From: Azadirachta indica
Taxonomy: Eukaryota > Streptophyta > Magnoliopsida > Sapindales > Meliaceae
Length of the DNA stretch: 64,000 bases
Reading direction: 5' to 3'
Assembly: GCA_022749755.1 (NCBI GenBank)
Contig: CM040440.1
Coordinates: 5,815,269-5,879,268, forward strand
Positions 28,701 through 48,420 of this stretch are shown here, one piece after another (the first letter of the stretch is position 1; each line of letters opens with the position of its first letter). The notes under the pieces were generated by a model. It was given only the letters and a program-made list of their open reading frames with translations. It did no database searches and had not been told where the DNA came from. Made by a program: the position numbers and the translations under genes.

Positions 28701-28959
28701 CAAATTAAAACAATTCCAACACTATCTGCTGGAGCTGAACTTCTATATAATTTGTAAGACTTTGGGAGCAGATGTAGAAACTCACCTGCACCAACAAAAG
28801 CCAAAATCAGAATCTCTTCTTTTCTTTTCTTTGTTCCCCCCCTCCTCTCTCTCTTTTCCTTAATTTTCTGGGTAGGTTGAGAAAAAGGGAGATAACCCAA
28901 TCAGAATTGAGCAAATAGTCTAACAAGGTACAAGGAGCTCACTTTGAGGGTTGCTTGTA
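25740..28959. other. 3.2 kb intergenic region, no gene seen
   Basis: The stretch is AT-rich with short homopolymers (A13 near 27043) and GA repeats at 27209-27226. Open frames are short and match nothing I recognise. The right end (about 28620-28959) is probably the 3' UTR of PUX1, containing a CT-rich tract at 28817-28858. Confidence 0.5.
28046..28076. repeat. Four-copy TTTGAAC minisatellite
   Basis: The heptamer TTTGAAC is repeated four times in tandem and ends in a partial copy. No associated gene feature is visible. Confidence 0.9.
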
Positions 28960-31900
28960 TCACATTTTCAGCCACTTAGGCTTGACAGGCTTTTTCCCAG
29001 CAGGTTTGGGCTCTTGAGCTGTGGGTGAAGGAATAACAGCTACAGGTTCTGGTACACTCTGAACAGCCTCTGGCTGCTCAGCAATAACTTCCAAACCTTT
29101 CAAAGACATAATATCCTCTTGAAGGAACAGACCTGAATTACTAGCTGCAACATCAGTGCCTGAACAATAAGAAAATAAATGAACTGTATGCCATTAGTTA
29201 TCAGAACATCATCTGTATTATCAAGTTTAACAATCCTAAATCAATGAACCAAAGAGAGAATGGCTGAGTAATGTTCCTTCATAAAGAGACCAATTGGATA
29301 CGTAACCTTCATTCACAAGGATACAACTGAAAATTTTGCACTGGAGTGCACCAAAACTCAAATCCAAGCATTTTTAGGCAATAGGGTTGGAAAAAAAATG
29401 GAGTAATCTTCAATCAGCAAACATCAGATCACCACATACATAATATAAAACAGAAACATTTCCTTTTCAACCACAATTCAATCCATGAAGGAGCACTATG
29501 GCATTTAATAAAGTAATCTACAAAAAATATGGTACCTATACTACTTTATTACACTGTTCTTGAAGGAAATGTTTAAACTTTTCATTTTAAGTGTTTGATA
29601 AGGGGACATTAAGGCTTCCAGCTTATGCTTTGGTGAATACTTTACATTTCATGGAACTAGCTGCCTAATCATCACCCAAGAAAGCACAAAAGGAACAGAT
29701 GCAAAACCAGAAAAGGGAGGAAAAAAAGATTTACAGCAGCAAAGAATAGAATAATATCCAAGTTGCCCAAATCTTATGGCCATGTGAAATCAGGAACTAG
29801 AGCTAACATTTTGGAAGATCATATGAAAAATACACAATAGCACCAGGAATAAAACCAGCCGCGTAAAAATCCTGTGACATGTCTTTTATTAGCTTCTTTG
29901 GAGGAGTAGTATCTGCAAAATGACCAATTGTAAGGCTTTACAGCATCACTTTCAAAATAGAGAGTCTCTTGGATAAGTTTATTGAAAGTGGAAAACTTTT
30001 AAAATGTACTTTACATAAATAGAATGGTATATCCGGTTGAGCAACCACTTTCTTGAGAAAATCAACCAAGCTCTGCATTGTTTCAGATGGATGGAAATTG
30101 ACCTCTAGGGTGTGATTATCAGGAAAGCGGACCCTAATTACAGCCTGCACACATGAGCAGACGAGTTTAATTTATAGGTTATGCACTTACCAACCTGAAC
30201 TAGGACTTGGCATACATTATGCATGAAATTTCATGATAGCTATTTAGGTTTTGAGTGCTCATAACACAAACAAATTAAAATTTGTGCGTGTGAAATTGAT
30301 CCAGTAAGCACCTTTGTAAACTTTGACCTGCGAGCTGCCTCTTCTGCTTCTCTAATTTTTCTTGTTTTCAGGAATTTATCTGTTCATAATCCATTTGGAC
30401 ATCATCAGAAGCATGAACATACACAGATGTTTGTACATCCTAGTCTCTAACAATGTTGACCAATTTTCCCCAAAATTTCAGATATGTCATAAGTAAGTTG
30501 CATACTAAAAGAAGACCTCCCATACACCCCATTCACGTACATCTATTTGAATATCAGTAGAAGGCAGTTTTCACAGAAAAGGTATTCTTGATATTGTGAT
30601 GATCCTCAATGCAGTTCCTCTGTCACAATTACATTATTTACTGTGGCCAAAGGCAAAATTACCTTCTTTTTTAGTTGCCAAAAGCCGATAATAATCTTCT
30701 GCTGTAAACTCATAAAACTCATCAGGCTCCTCTGGTCAAAGTAAAAAACAAACATTTCATCAGGATATCGCAAATAACATTTTCATAGATGCTATTCTTA
30801 CTAATACTTTGATGGTAATATACAAGTCTGCACATTTGACCCATGGAAAATGTCTTAATGTGAAGTGCTTTATACCACTGCTGGAGACTACAGTTGGTGA
30901 TGAAGAACGTCCAGATGTTTCAAACACACGGATTTCTCGTCCATACTTTTCTTTGGCGGCAGCAAGGTTGGCCTGACATCATTCAACCCAAACCAGTCAG
31001 CTTATTTAAAAGATTCTTCCAGAACAGGCTAGAAAAAAATAGTCATCATCATGATTAAAGAAGTCTAAATTCATAAGTTTAAAGTGATAATTAATATTTT
31101 CACTTAAGATCGTCGTAAAGAGTAGGAAAGTAGTGTCTAGTACCAAAGAAGTGCACATAATAACAAGATAAAACTCAATATCAGTCCGGTTGTGTCTATG
31201 ATAAGTATTCATTTAAGAAATGGAAGACTAATACTCACAGCAATTAAGGCTTGCTCTTCCTTAGACTTAATCAATTGATTTTTGTGTCAAAAAAACATTG
31301 CTGACATTGCATGTGCTAGAACAGAAGTAAAACTTAAACGGGCAACTCAACTGTGATATAAAGTGAATAAATCTTCATATGCTGCCTCCAGCAAATTACA
31401 TAAGTGTTACTAATAACTGGTAGACTTTTTTAATCATTAGACCACTTATAGACCACTGGTAAACTTTTTAATCATTAGACCACTTATAGGACACTATAGT
31501 GATTATAACTAAGTTCAATAATTTAACAGGTCTGATTGACATCAATCGAATAACATTTACCGGCTCTTAATACCCAACACCAAATTCATATCTTGTGATG
31601 CCCTGAAAGGAAACGAGAAGAATTTATTGGATGACAAGACTAGATAGTTTCAACTGGAAAATGACAGTCCCGCTCCATATTTCTATCTATTGAAATGCTT
31701 CAAAAAATATCAGTGGCATAAAGCTCCATCTTCAAAACAAAAGATCTAATCCAATAAGAATGTTTACTTTAGACAAATACAATAAATCAAAAAAGAATCG
31801 GTACATGTTGATGTCAACCAAGAACACAGTATTTATTAAAGAGCACTTTCACATCACCAAATGCAACTAAATTAAACTTTATAAGTTAAGGCACTTGTCG

Positions 31901-32343
31901 TGAATTAATTAGCAACGTTGTAGCCTTTACTTACTCAACATAGCCAATCTCAAATTCTCAATGAAGCCTTAGCTATTTAAAAATAATCAACGTTACAGAA
32001 CTAATTTCCAGTACTGAACACGATATTGCTATTAGTATCCCGTCTGTTTTCACTTTTTTTCAAGAAAGCAGAAAGAAAACAAAACTATAGCCACATCAGG
32101 AATCCAACAAACTACAACAAACAAGCCATTTTGAGGAAAACCCATATCGACCCGCTATCATAACCAATGATATTTTAATCAAAATCCATAAAAAGATTAC
32201 GCATAGAAACGATGAAAAGAGTGAATTGCTGAAGAAAAGAAAACGGAGAAGGTACATACTTTAGCTGATTCAACTTCCATCGGATCAATGTATGAGTGTC
32301 TTCTCCGCTTCAAGGGCACTACCGAAGAACCATCAACGAACAT
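28960..32343 (-). CDS. PUX1: Plant UBX domain protein 1, CDC48/p97 regulator
   Basis: Seven coding exons (minus strand): 32260-32343, 30876-30972, 30663-30731, 30312-30379, 30015-30144, 29808-29912, 28960-29159, giving 250 residues (Arabidopsis PUX1 is 251). It begins MFVDGSSVVPLKRRRHSYID. A central segment DEFYEFTAEDYYRLLATK precedes a charged helix, then the UBX domain (AVIRVRFPDNHTLEVNFHPS to FIPGAIVYFS, residues about 118-195). The C terminus KPKWLKM is shared with PUX1. PUX1 binds the CDC48 AAA-ATPase and promotes hexamer disassembly. The FPR turn found in many UBX domains is TPPKK here. Intron 1 is about 1.3 kb. The gene is head to head with AUG6 across about 1.4 kb. Confidence 0.95.
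31416..31489. repeat. Tandem duplication of about 37 bp in PUX1 intron 1
   Basis: The block ACTGGTAGAC...TTATAG at 31416-31451 is repeated almost exactly at 31455-31489, with two or three differences. Confidence 0.85.
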
Positions 32344-39623
<7,280 letters not shown>

Positions 39624-40609
39624 AACTGAAGTCTGGGAAATGCTACTCATAGGTTTGAGGAGATGATTTGGTCATTCTGATGGTTTCAGTTTTCAGATCT
39701 TGGTTGGGATATCCTCCACTCTCCGCTAACTTTTTGCGTGATGTAGTGCTTGTATGTATTCCATCTTTGTCTCATATACCTTACTGCTCACCCATTCGGT
39801 TCATTTGATGTTTTGCTTTGGGGATAGGGAACTAAGAACCCTTTGGAAGTGCTGTTGTACATGCTTATAAGACACCTGGAATCCAACATGATAGTGCTTT
39901 TTGGCAACTTGGATCCTGGTGACCAAAATCCCTAGCGCAACCAAATGGTACTACCAGAAATTCTATCAAGAAGAGAATCGCTAATGCCTCGTGTGTCTTA
40001 AGTTCGAAATATGGTAAATCATTGCTGCATGATTTTCTCCCGAGATAGATACTGCATTCTATAGATCGATTTTGATGGATTGATTGTAATGTATGTGATA
40101 GATGTGTATAAGTGTTTGATATTGTATTTTGCTGACAGATCAGGAGCGGATACTATATTTCATTGTTGGTCTTTTATTTATATTCTTTAGTAGAAGAGTG
40201 TTTTCTTCTCGTTGTTTGAACAATGTATAAGTTTGCAAGGCTGCTGAATTACAATTCTTTCACTCTTATTTATTATTATTTTTTTTTTGAGAATGCTACC
40301 ATCCACCATTGAATATTACCTTTTTCTCTCTGTGTGAATTTCTTTTAATCCGAAGATTTGATATGAGGTAATCCCAATATCTAATGAAAAGTTATGTCGC
40401 AACAGATTTGATACTATGAATGAATAGTGTTAGTACTTGGTAGCATTGACTTGTCATGTTTACTGGTCGAGAGGTTACGTATCATCAGTTCTACAATAAT
40501 ATGGGATTCATGCCTCTTGTCACAGAGACCTCGTTGCTACACTTTGTCTAGTACTGCTTCCAGTTTCAGCAACAGCTTGTCCTATTTGACTGGGATTCCT
40601 TCATCACCG

Positions 40610-40648
<39 letters not shown>

Positions 40649-41960
40649 TCATCGTTGACGCCATTCTTCGGAGTATGATATATTGACCTATTCCGGGCTA
40701 AGCTTACAAAGGCGGAGACGGTCATTTTTGTCGACGATTACGATGTGGGGTGAGTTGCTGTCTCTCTCGTTTGACCTTTAGCCTTTTCATTGGTGGAGAA
40801 AGTCTTGGATATGACTCGATTTTACGTTGGATTCATTCAACTTGTGTTGTGCTTGTAGTGTTGCTTACCTCAAAAGAAAAATGATAAAGAAAGTATAAAG
40901 CAGAGCGATATTTCCATTTTAGTCTCTCTACAAACAGCCATATTCTAACGTACAATTTCTTGCCAACACAACAATTGCCCAGATAAAATAGTGTTGAGTT
41001 CAATGTGGGTAATCTTAAAATATCTCACATCGCATTCTAATTTCTCACTCAAAGTTAGAACATGAATGTCCACATAAAACTAAATTTGATCATCACGGCA
41101 CCAATGTAAGTTAAATTATTTTTTTAAAACAAATACTAAAAGAGAAATTAATTTCTTTGGAGCATTGTAGGAATTTGAAACAATGTGATTTTTTTCTTTT
41201 GTGTTCAACGAATGAGGGAGATAGGAATGGTCTCATCTCAATCAGTTGGCTAATATTCTCTTCTTATATTTAGTAAACCCTGAATCATTGTATTTGTAAA
41301 TAACTTCTTCTATTCTCATTCTCAACATAATTAATATCCAGAGGTAATGTGCTGTATCTCCATTGGACATTTTCTCAAAACAGTAATAAATGATGTTAGA
41401 ATTCAAGGTCGTAATGATTTTTTTACAGCCTTTTAAGATAAGGATATCCCAAGATTTATATCAAAATTCAAACAATTTCTCTTATCATTTATCAAATTTT
41501 GTTTTTTAATTTTTTTAAAGAAAAAGTCACTCGCGTGATAGCGCGTGGAAAGTTGGTTCGAGACATTAAAGAAAATTATAAAAGTTGAAAACATAAAACT
41601 ACGTTCGGTATTTAATAAAATAGGATAATGTACTATCAATATATTTTTAATATTTAAATCATCGAGCAAACAAGTTGGGACATGCTTTACTAGAATTAAA
41701 CCAAACCCACACGCAGTTCGAAAGCGCGTGCAGTCCGGCAACTAATTGAACTGCCACCCAAATCTCAATTTTAACCTTCTCCTCTTCCCCTGGCCGTGAT
41801 CATAGACAAGGGTATTTAGGTCAATTCATTCCATCTCTATCTTGAGAAAATCTAAAAGTAAATTTCTCGAGAAAGTTAAAAAGAAAAGAAAACTTTGAAA
41901 GAAAATGAAAATGAAAATGAAAAAAAGCAAATTGCAATAACAACTGTTATTTCAGCTAAC
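39624..41960. other. AUG6 3' UTR and AT-rich spacer
   Basis: The AUG6 3' UTR probably runs to about 40250. The rest is AT-rich DNA with no recognisable gene. A plus-strand frame at 40427-40678 ends in poly-Lys coded by the A tract and has no family features. A short segment near 41515-41560 contains GGTTCGAGAC, a B-box-like decamer, without a clear partner A box. Confidence 0.5.
40613..40643 (+). repeat. A31 homopolymer tract
   Basis: An uninterrupted run of 31 A follows CACCGCAT and precedes GGCATTC. It could be the tail of an old retroposed sequence lying to its left, or simple-sequence expansion. I could not find a target-site duplication. Confidence 0.9.
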
Positions 41961-41967
41961 AAAACAC

Positions 41968-41994
41968 AACAACAACAACAACAACAACAACAAC
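41968..41994 (+). repeat. (AAC)9 microsatellite
   Basis: Nine tandem AAC units lie upstream of the PP2A B' leader, preceded by a GAAAAT-rich tract (41897-41925). Confidence 0.9.
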
Positions 41995-41999
41995 GAGAG

Positions 42000-43034
42000 A
42001 CATAGATTTGATGTTTGCTAGAATCCATCATTGTTTCCACTAAAACTCAAATTCTCTCTCTGTCTTGTCTTTCTTTTTCCATGAGAGAGAAATGATATGA
42101 GTTGCTGAACTATCCTTGTAAGTGTTGATAACACTCATCATTTCTTTATTTTCTTATAAATTTTCTGTTCCCTTTTCAATTTTTTTGTGTTTATGATATA
42201 TTTTTCAATGTAAATTTCATGCTGTTTACTTTTTGTTTTTGATTTTTCTTTTTCTTCTGGGTTTATCTTTGATGTTCTCCAAGGGTATTGTCAGTGGAGA
42301 ATGGCTACAAGGGGTTTCTCGATCATCCCAGATCTTGTTAGCTTTTGATCCAGTTGAATATTTGGCAATCTTGGAGAAATTGAAGGGGAGAGAGATAGAG
42401 GTGAATATTCATTATATCTTTTCACTTTTGAAGTCAAAGTTTGTGGATTTTAATCATATTTAATAAATCTGGAAATATGTTTGATGCTTTTTGATTGTGA
42501 ATTGTCTTTTGCATAGGGGTTTCTCAAATCTAGTCAAAAGTTTTATTTTATTTTATTTTATTTTTGGGAAAAAAGAAGAAATTGGTAGTAGGAAAGGCAA
42601 ATGTGCTGATGTAGCTAATTTTTTTTGAGACGAGAAATGGCTATCCAGGGGCTTGTGTTCAGTTAATTGATTGCGAAAAAGGTGTTTTTGCATGGTCTGT
42701 TGCGTGAAATGGGTTTAGTGTTTTAGATTTCTTATTACATTTTGTAGTGGGTTTGATGTTTCTATTCAGATAAACAAGGAATTCTTTTCTCTGGCTGGAT
42801 TGGAACATTTGGACATTGAACAAAGTGGGCATTGCGTTATGATGGTGGAGAAGATTAAAGGCTTATGGGATGGATTTCAAATTCTAACCTGACAGTGGTT
42901 GATGCATCTTGATTTTTCAAGTTAGACTGGTTTGTGTCTGTTTTCTATCATTGGCTGTGTTTTCCCTTGAAGGAGTAGCAATTACTATTGGTTTTTTAAG
43001 TGCATGAGAAATAGATTTCTTTGTGCCATATAAG
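42000..43034 (+). other. Leader exons and introns of the PP2A B' gene
   Basis: Splice signals suggest a leader with two introns. The first runs from a strong donor CCTT|GTAAGT at 42118 to an acceptor TTGTCAG near 42295. A middle exon of about 105 bases ends GATAGAG|GTGAAT at 42400. The second intron ends at TATAAG (about 43034), just before the start codon. The middle exon contains an upstream ORF of 15 codons (42301-42348, starting MATRGFSIIP). All boundaries are predicted from sequence only. Confidence 0.45.
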
Positions 43035-43036
43035 TT

Positions 43037-46000
43037 ATGATCAAACAGATACTTAATAAGTTTCCGAGGAAGCCCTCCAAATCTTCTGACAACCGTGAGG
43101 GTGGGGGAAACTCTACATCATCTTCAAATGCTTCAACCAGTGCAAGAAACAATGATTTAGCCAGTAATCGATATGGAAATAGTAGCAGTATATCTCATCC
43201 TGGAATTAATTCCATTGCCAGTGTAGGTGTGAATAATGGGAATAAGCTTCCTGAAACTGTGAATTCAAAGCTGAATGGGAATCCATTGGCTTCTTATGAA
43301 GCATTGCCTAGTTTTAAGGATGTTCCCAATTCTGAGAAGCAGAACTTGTTTATCAAAAAATTGCGGCTGTGTTCTGTTGCCTTTGACTTTACAGACCCAA
43401 CAAAGAATCTCAAAGAGAAGGAAATCAAGCGGCAGACCTTGGTAGAGCTTCTGGATTATGTTTCTTCTGTAAATGGAAAATTTCCAGAAGTTGTCATGCA
43501 AGAAATGGTAAAGATGGTGTCCTCAAATTTGTTTAGAACACTTACTTCTCCGCCCCGTGAAAATAAAGTTTTAGAGGCCTTTGATTTGGAAGAGGAAGAG
43601 CCCTCAATGGACCCTGCATGGCCTCATCTGCAAGTTGTGTATGAATTTCTTTTGAGGTTTGTGGCATCACCTGAGACGGATGCAAAATTGGCTAAGAGGT
43701 ATATTGATCACTCTTTTGTTCTCAAGTTGTTAGACCTCTTTGATTCAGAGGACCCAAGAGAGAGGGAATATTTGAAAACAGTTTTGCACCGAATCTATGG
43801 GAAATTTATGGTGCATCGCCCATTTATCAGAAAAGCAATCAACAATATCTTTTATCGTTTCATTTTTGAGACTGAGAAGCATAATGGGATTGCAGAGCTG
43901 TTAGAAATTTTGGGAAGCATAATCAATGGATTTGCTCTGCCCTTGAAAGAAGAGCACAAGCTCTTTCTTGTTCGAGCTCTAATTCCACTTCATAAACCAA
44001 AGTGTGTAGCCATGTACCATCAGCAGCTATCTTACTGCATCACACAGTTTGTGGAGAAAGACTGCAAACTTGCTGACACTGTTATACGAGGTTTGCTTAA
44101 GTATTGGCCAATTACAAACAGTACGAAAGAGGTCATGTTCTTAGGTGAACTGGAGGAAGTGTTAGAAGCAACACAACCTGCAGAGTTCCAGCGCTGTATG
44201 GTACCCTTGTTCCGCCAGATTGGTCGTTGCTTGAGCAGTTCACACTTTCAGGTTGGTATTTCTCTAGTTTCACCAAAATTCTTCTTGAAAGTTCTCTACT
44301 TCTATCTTCATACATTTTCTGGAAAAAGAATCTTTCCTGGTCTAAATCAAATTACAGGTCCTGTGGCTTCAATTATATCTCTATAACTGTGATTTTTCTT
44401 CTTTTGGACATGGTTCTATTTTTTCCCTCTAGCTCTGCATGACAAAACTTTTTTGGCCCTTGGTAAATGTGGCTTGAAATTATATAGCTAATGAATATTA
44501 GATGTGAAGAAACCAAATCTGCTCAAAGTTAACATACATCGTCATGTATCAACTATTGCAGTTGTGTTCTGGACTCTGGACCAATTTCAACCATTTAAGA
44601 ATGGATGTGGAATCAATAAGTATAGTTTAGGATTATATCTCAACAAAATCCCTCAAACAGAAACTTGACTACCTGGAGTCTGCCAAACAATGTTTATTTG
44701 AAAGATGAACATGAGTTAATTGATATATACGAGAACTGTGGCTGAAGAGAATGTCTCAAAAGCTTTAATTGGCAGACTTCAGAAAGTGAATAGAACTTTA
44801 AGCTCTGGACCTCCATAAAGAAGTGATGAAGTTAATAGGACAGTATAACAAGAATTGTCATTGATTGGACACACAGCAGTGATTCACTGGTGGCGATCGG
44901 CTTAACTGACGAAAAGTGGTGACAAGCTGCAATTAGCTGTAAACCAGTAAAAGACAATTCAGATTGAAACAAGCTGTAAGAACTAGAATTTATTGTTTAT
45001 GTTAGTTAGATCTAATAGAAAGACCTCAAAAAAATATCACAGGTTATCATTCTCAAGATTGGGATCAAAGTGGCTCTTAATTTCTGTCCAAAGCCATTTA
45101 CTACTCATGTCATTTAGAAAATTATTTAATAGCATAACATTTAATGTTACACTATTAAGATGAATGCTGATAACTTCTTAGTGATAGTGGCCATTTGGGT
45201 TAAATTTTATTATTTTGGCCGGATGTAAGATAGACCTGCTTCTTTTCTGATCGAGAGTGATGATGTTTTCTGGTTTTTATTCTATTTTGTTTTGAAATAA
45301 TAATTTTGCTGAATTCTCTGGTTCTGATGAAATTGACAAAGGCTGTCTTTTTAAGATGTTTAAGTGCATTGGCATTTGTGTGCCAAGAGTGGATGACAGA
45401 ATACATATCCCAAAACATTTAAAGAATTGAGTGACTAACTTGTTGAAACCCTTAAATAGGAACTTTGTGGATATCAAAATCACCTAATCAGGATGCCATT
45501 ATTGCTGACTTTTGGGCATGTGGCCTATATCTCTTTCTTGTTGTTTGGCTCATGAACTGAGTTTTTCGTACAGTTTTCAGTTACAAGTTTTTGGTTTTTG
45601 GAAAACCTGAGTTTCAAAATCCTCACATGTGCAATCATTATACTGACATGCTTCTCAAATATTCAGTTGCTATTAACAATTCACAATATATATAAATATT
45701 TTAAGGGTATTCAAGGGACTGTGTTTTTGCTGTCCTTGGTAAGAAAGTTAATTATGCATTGAACCTATTGTAAATCTATGGACAAAATATGAAAAGTCTT
45801 GGTTTGGTGTTTTCAATAATTATTGGAACTATGTATGTTTACTCATATTGCAGAATTTTGACAGGACAATCAGAATAATGTGCATATTTGTGAAAAATTT
45901 TAAAATTCATAACCTTAATTATCACCCTGTGAATTAGCTGTACCAGTGCTGCCCATCTCTTGGCTGACATAACAATTTCCAAGTTCCGAGAGGGTTCTAG

Positions 46001-47152
46001 CATATTGTGAAATTAGACAGTAGGTAGCTTGGTTACTTAGAGAGTTCGGCTATATTTTTTCATTTTTGGTTATGATAGAACCATCTTCCTGTCTATTCTG
46101 ATTTTTGACTTGAATAACGAGAAAGAAGGGCTCTCAATGTGTCTTCACCTTTGTTTATTAGATCTTTCAGGAAAAACAGAAAAAAGTTTCAGGTTTTAGG
46201 ATATACCATTAGTTTGGTAATATGAGATGTGTGGATGGCTGGTGGGAGGTTTCTGTTCACTGGCTGCATGGTGGTTGGCAATTTGAATGTGGAAATGGAG
46301 ATAATTAGCTGTACTATGCTGTAGGTGGTCAGGTGTTGTCGTGATGACAACAGTGGCAGAAATGATTTGTGGTGAAATTCTAGTGTTATCTAAGCTGTGA
46401 TTGGTCTTTCTATAGACTATCGTGTGCAACTGCAGAAATCTAGTGATGTGCTTTTACCCTCCAATGAGGAGCGGTGCTGGTATTATCCTTTATGTCATAA
46501 AGCTCAAAGAAGTACAAATGTTGTTGCAAGAATAAAATATTCAATCCTTGGGACAACCTACTTGAGATATTATATCTCAGTTTAGAACTTGGTGAATTTG
46601 TTGGAAAGGTCAAGAGAGTCCTAGGTGAAAAGCGAAAAAAGAAATGTGATAATAGCATAAATTTGAATATGTTTGTTCTGGATAGTTTTACTGATGTTTA
46701 CAGGCCATCTGCTTTGTATGTTGTGCTCTCTCTAGTTTTCTCACATATTTATTTCCTACAATCTTTATATTCAGGTGGCCGAGAGAGCTTTGTTCTTATG
46801 GAACAATGATCACATCGAGAACTTAATCAAGCAGAATCGCAAAGTTATACTGCCGATAATCTTCCCTTCATTGGAGAGAAATGCAAGAATTCACTGGAAT
46901 CAGGCTGTACAGAGCCTGACACTAAATGTTCGCAAAATCTTCTCTGATGTTGACCCAGAGCTGTTTGAGGAGTGCTTGCTGAAATTTCAGGAAGACGAAG
47001 CGAAAGAGGAGGAGATGAAATTGAAACGTGAAGCCACATGGAAACGCTTGGAGGAAATCGCTGCAATGAAAGCTGCAAGTAATGAACCTGTGCTCATCTC
47101 CCCAAAAGCAGCCACGCGTCCGCGATCTGGCCAGATACTTAAGAGTTTCTAG
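43037..47152 (+). CDS. PP2A regulatory subunit B' (B56 family)
   Basis: Two coding exons, 43037-44251 and 46775-47152, joined in phase 0, encode 530 residues. It starts [19 protein letters not shown], the N terminus typical of the plant B' gamma/zeta type. A Ser/Asn-rich variable region (about 20-90) is followed by the B56 HEAT-like repeat domain: [71 protein letters not shown], and in exon 2 [18 protein letters not shown]. The C-terminal helix is charged ([20 protein letters not shown]). B56 subunits bind the PP2A A/C core and select substrates. The two-exon coding structure with a large intron (2.5 kb here) is normal for this family in plants. A decayed copy of the exon 2 tail lies about 1.1 kb downstream. 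I cannot assign the exact paralogue letter. Confidence 0.95.
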
Positions 47153-48290
47153 TAGGCAAGCAAATGGTGCAGTTTCAGTTTTGGGAAAATGATGACTTGT
47201 CGAGGTGAAAAGTCAAGCGAGCTTTTACTTGCCTTGCTTGTTGGTCACACAGGGTCATGGCGCCAGTACGGCGGGGTAAAAACTAACCCCATTACATTTT
47301 GAACTTATACGCCAGAGTAGCACATGCATGGGATTGGATGCACAAAAACAATCGGGTGGTGCTAAACGTGGATGTGATATGGTAAGAAACTCTTTGATTT
47401 TCTGAAAGGTGATGGTAAGAGAGTGAGAATTCCACATATTTCTTCTTCTGTTTTTTTCTTATTTTTTTGAATTTGGATTTACTGTAAGCACACTCAAATG
47501 TGCAGTTATTTATTATATGTATCATTAAACTCCGTTGCATCCGAATATAGGAAACTGTTGTTGCGTGAAAATTTAGTATAGGGATAATTCAGAAATGTAG
47601 CTAGAAGATGATATTTGCATATCCCCCATTGCTTCTTCTATCTTTCGTTCAGATCATCAGTCAAATAAATTAATTATGAGAAAACACTTATAAATCGAAT
47701 TTTATTTATTGATAAATGGATTACGCGAGGATAAACAGATAAAATCTTAATTGCCGTTGGCTGGTTTGAGAAAAGCCAAGATTTTTTTCATTATGTTAAT
47801 TTTTTAAAAAAAAAAAAGTAAAATCTCACACTAAACCAAACTATCGTAAGAAACAGTATCATGCCAATCTTGTAGACGCCGTAGCATGGGATTAAGGTTG
47901 ACGGAAGGAAACCCTCAGTCGTCTCCTCCGTCAGAAGACGTAGAATGTTCAAGCAAGACCGACCCAATAAGATCTGATGACCAAGGCGAACAGAAATCGA
48001 ATGAGAAGTTTCATCTTCGAAACTCAAAAATCATAACGGGATTCTGCATGCAATTGTTAGGGTTCTTCCAACAGATAGCGGTGATCTGTTAGAAGATGAC
48101 AAACGCTTCTTTGTCCGAATTTGAATCAAGTACTGCACAAACCAAATTAAGGAAATAGTTTCCTACCACTGGATATTGAAAGAGCTAGAAATTAACCACC
48201 GGGCGGAGGATGCGAAAGAAAAAGGCTCAAACGATTTGCTCAGCTTCAGCAGTATTACTTACTCTACAATGGAACGTATGCATGCTGCCT
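47153..48290. other. PP2A B' 3' UTR and spacer
   Basis: The 3' UTR probably ends near 47550. A 68-codon frame at 47886-48092 (starting MGLRLTEGNPQSSPPSEDVE) has ordinary codon content but no homologue that I recognise. It may be part of the degenerate sequence that follows. Confidence 0.45.
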
Positions 48291-48295
48291 GTAAA

Positions 48296-48420
48296 AGGAG
48301 AGCTTGCGAAGGTTTTGGGAAGATGAAGCGAAGAAGAAGGAGATTACTAAGTTGAAACGTGAAGCTACATTGCATGGAGATGCTTTGAAGAAGAAGTGGC
48401 TTCAACATTGGACTTGCTAG
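48296..48420 (+). pseudogene. Decayed fragment of a PP2A B' last exon
   Basis: One frame reads SLRRFWEDEAKKKEITKLKR, then EAT, before diverging and meeting a stop at 48418. The intact gene about 1.1 kb upstream has [20 protein letters not shown] in the same order (46977-47036). At base level 'gaagatgaagcgaag' and 'ttgaaacgtgaagctaca' match the parent with a few substitutions and one inserted codon. The preceding frame is closed by a TAA near 48289, and no B56 repeat sequence is seen before it. It is probably the remnant of a tandem duplicate, and too short to be functional. Confidence 0.6.

Noticed and set aside
40427..40678. 83-codon frame ending in poly-Lys
   Set aside because: The Lys run is the A31 tract; the rest has no family signature.
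42233..42463. 76-codon frame upstream of the PP2A B' gene
   Set aside because: It crosses predicted leader splice sites and has no known relatives; it is more likely 5'-UTR and intron sequence.
44252..44386. Extension of PP2A B' exon 1 past the donor
   Set aside because: Homology stops exactly at HFQ and resumes with [10 protein letters not shown] in exon 2; the extension is read-through into the intron.
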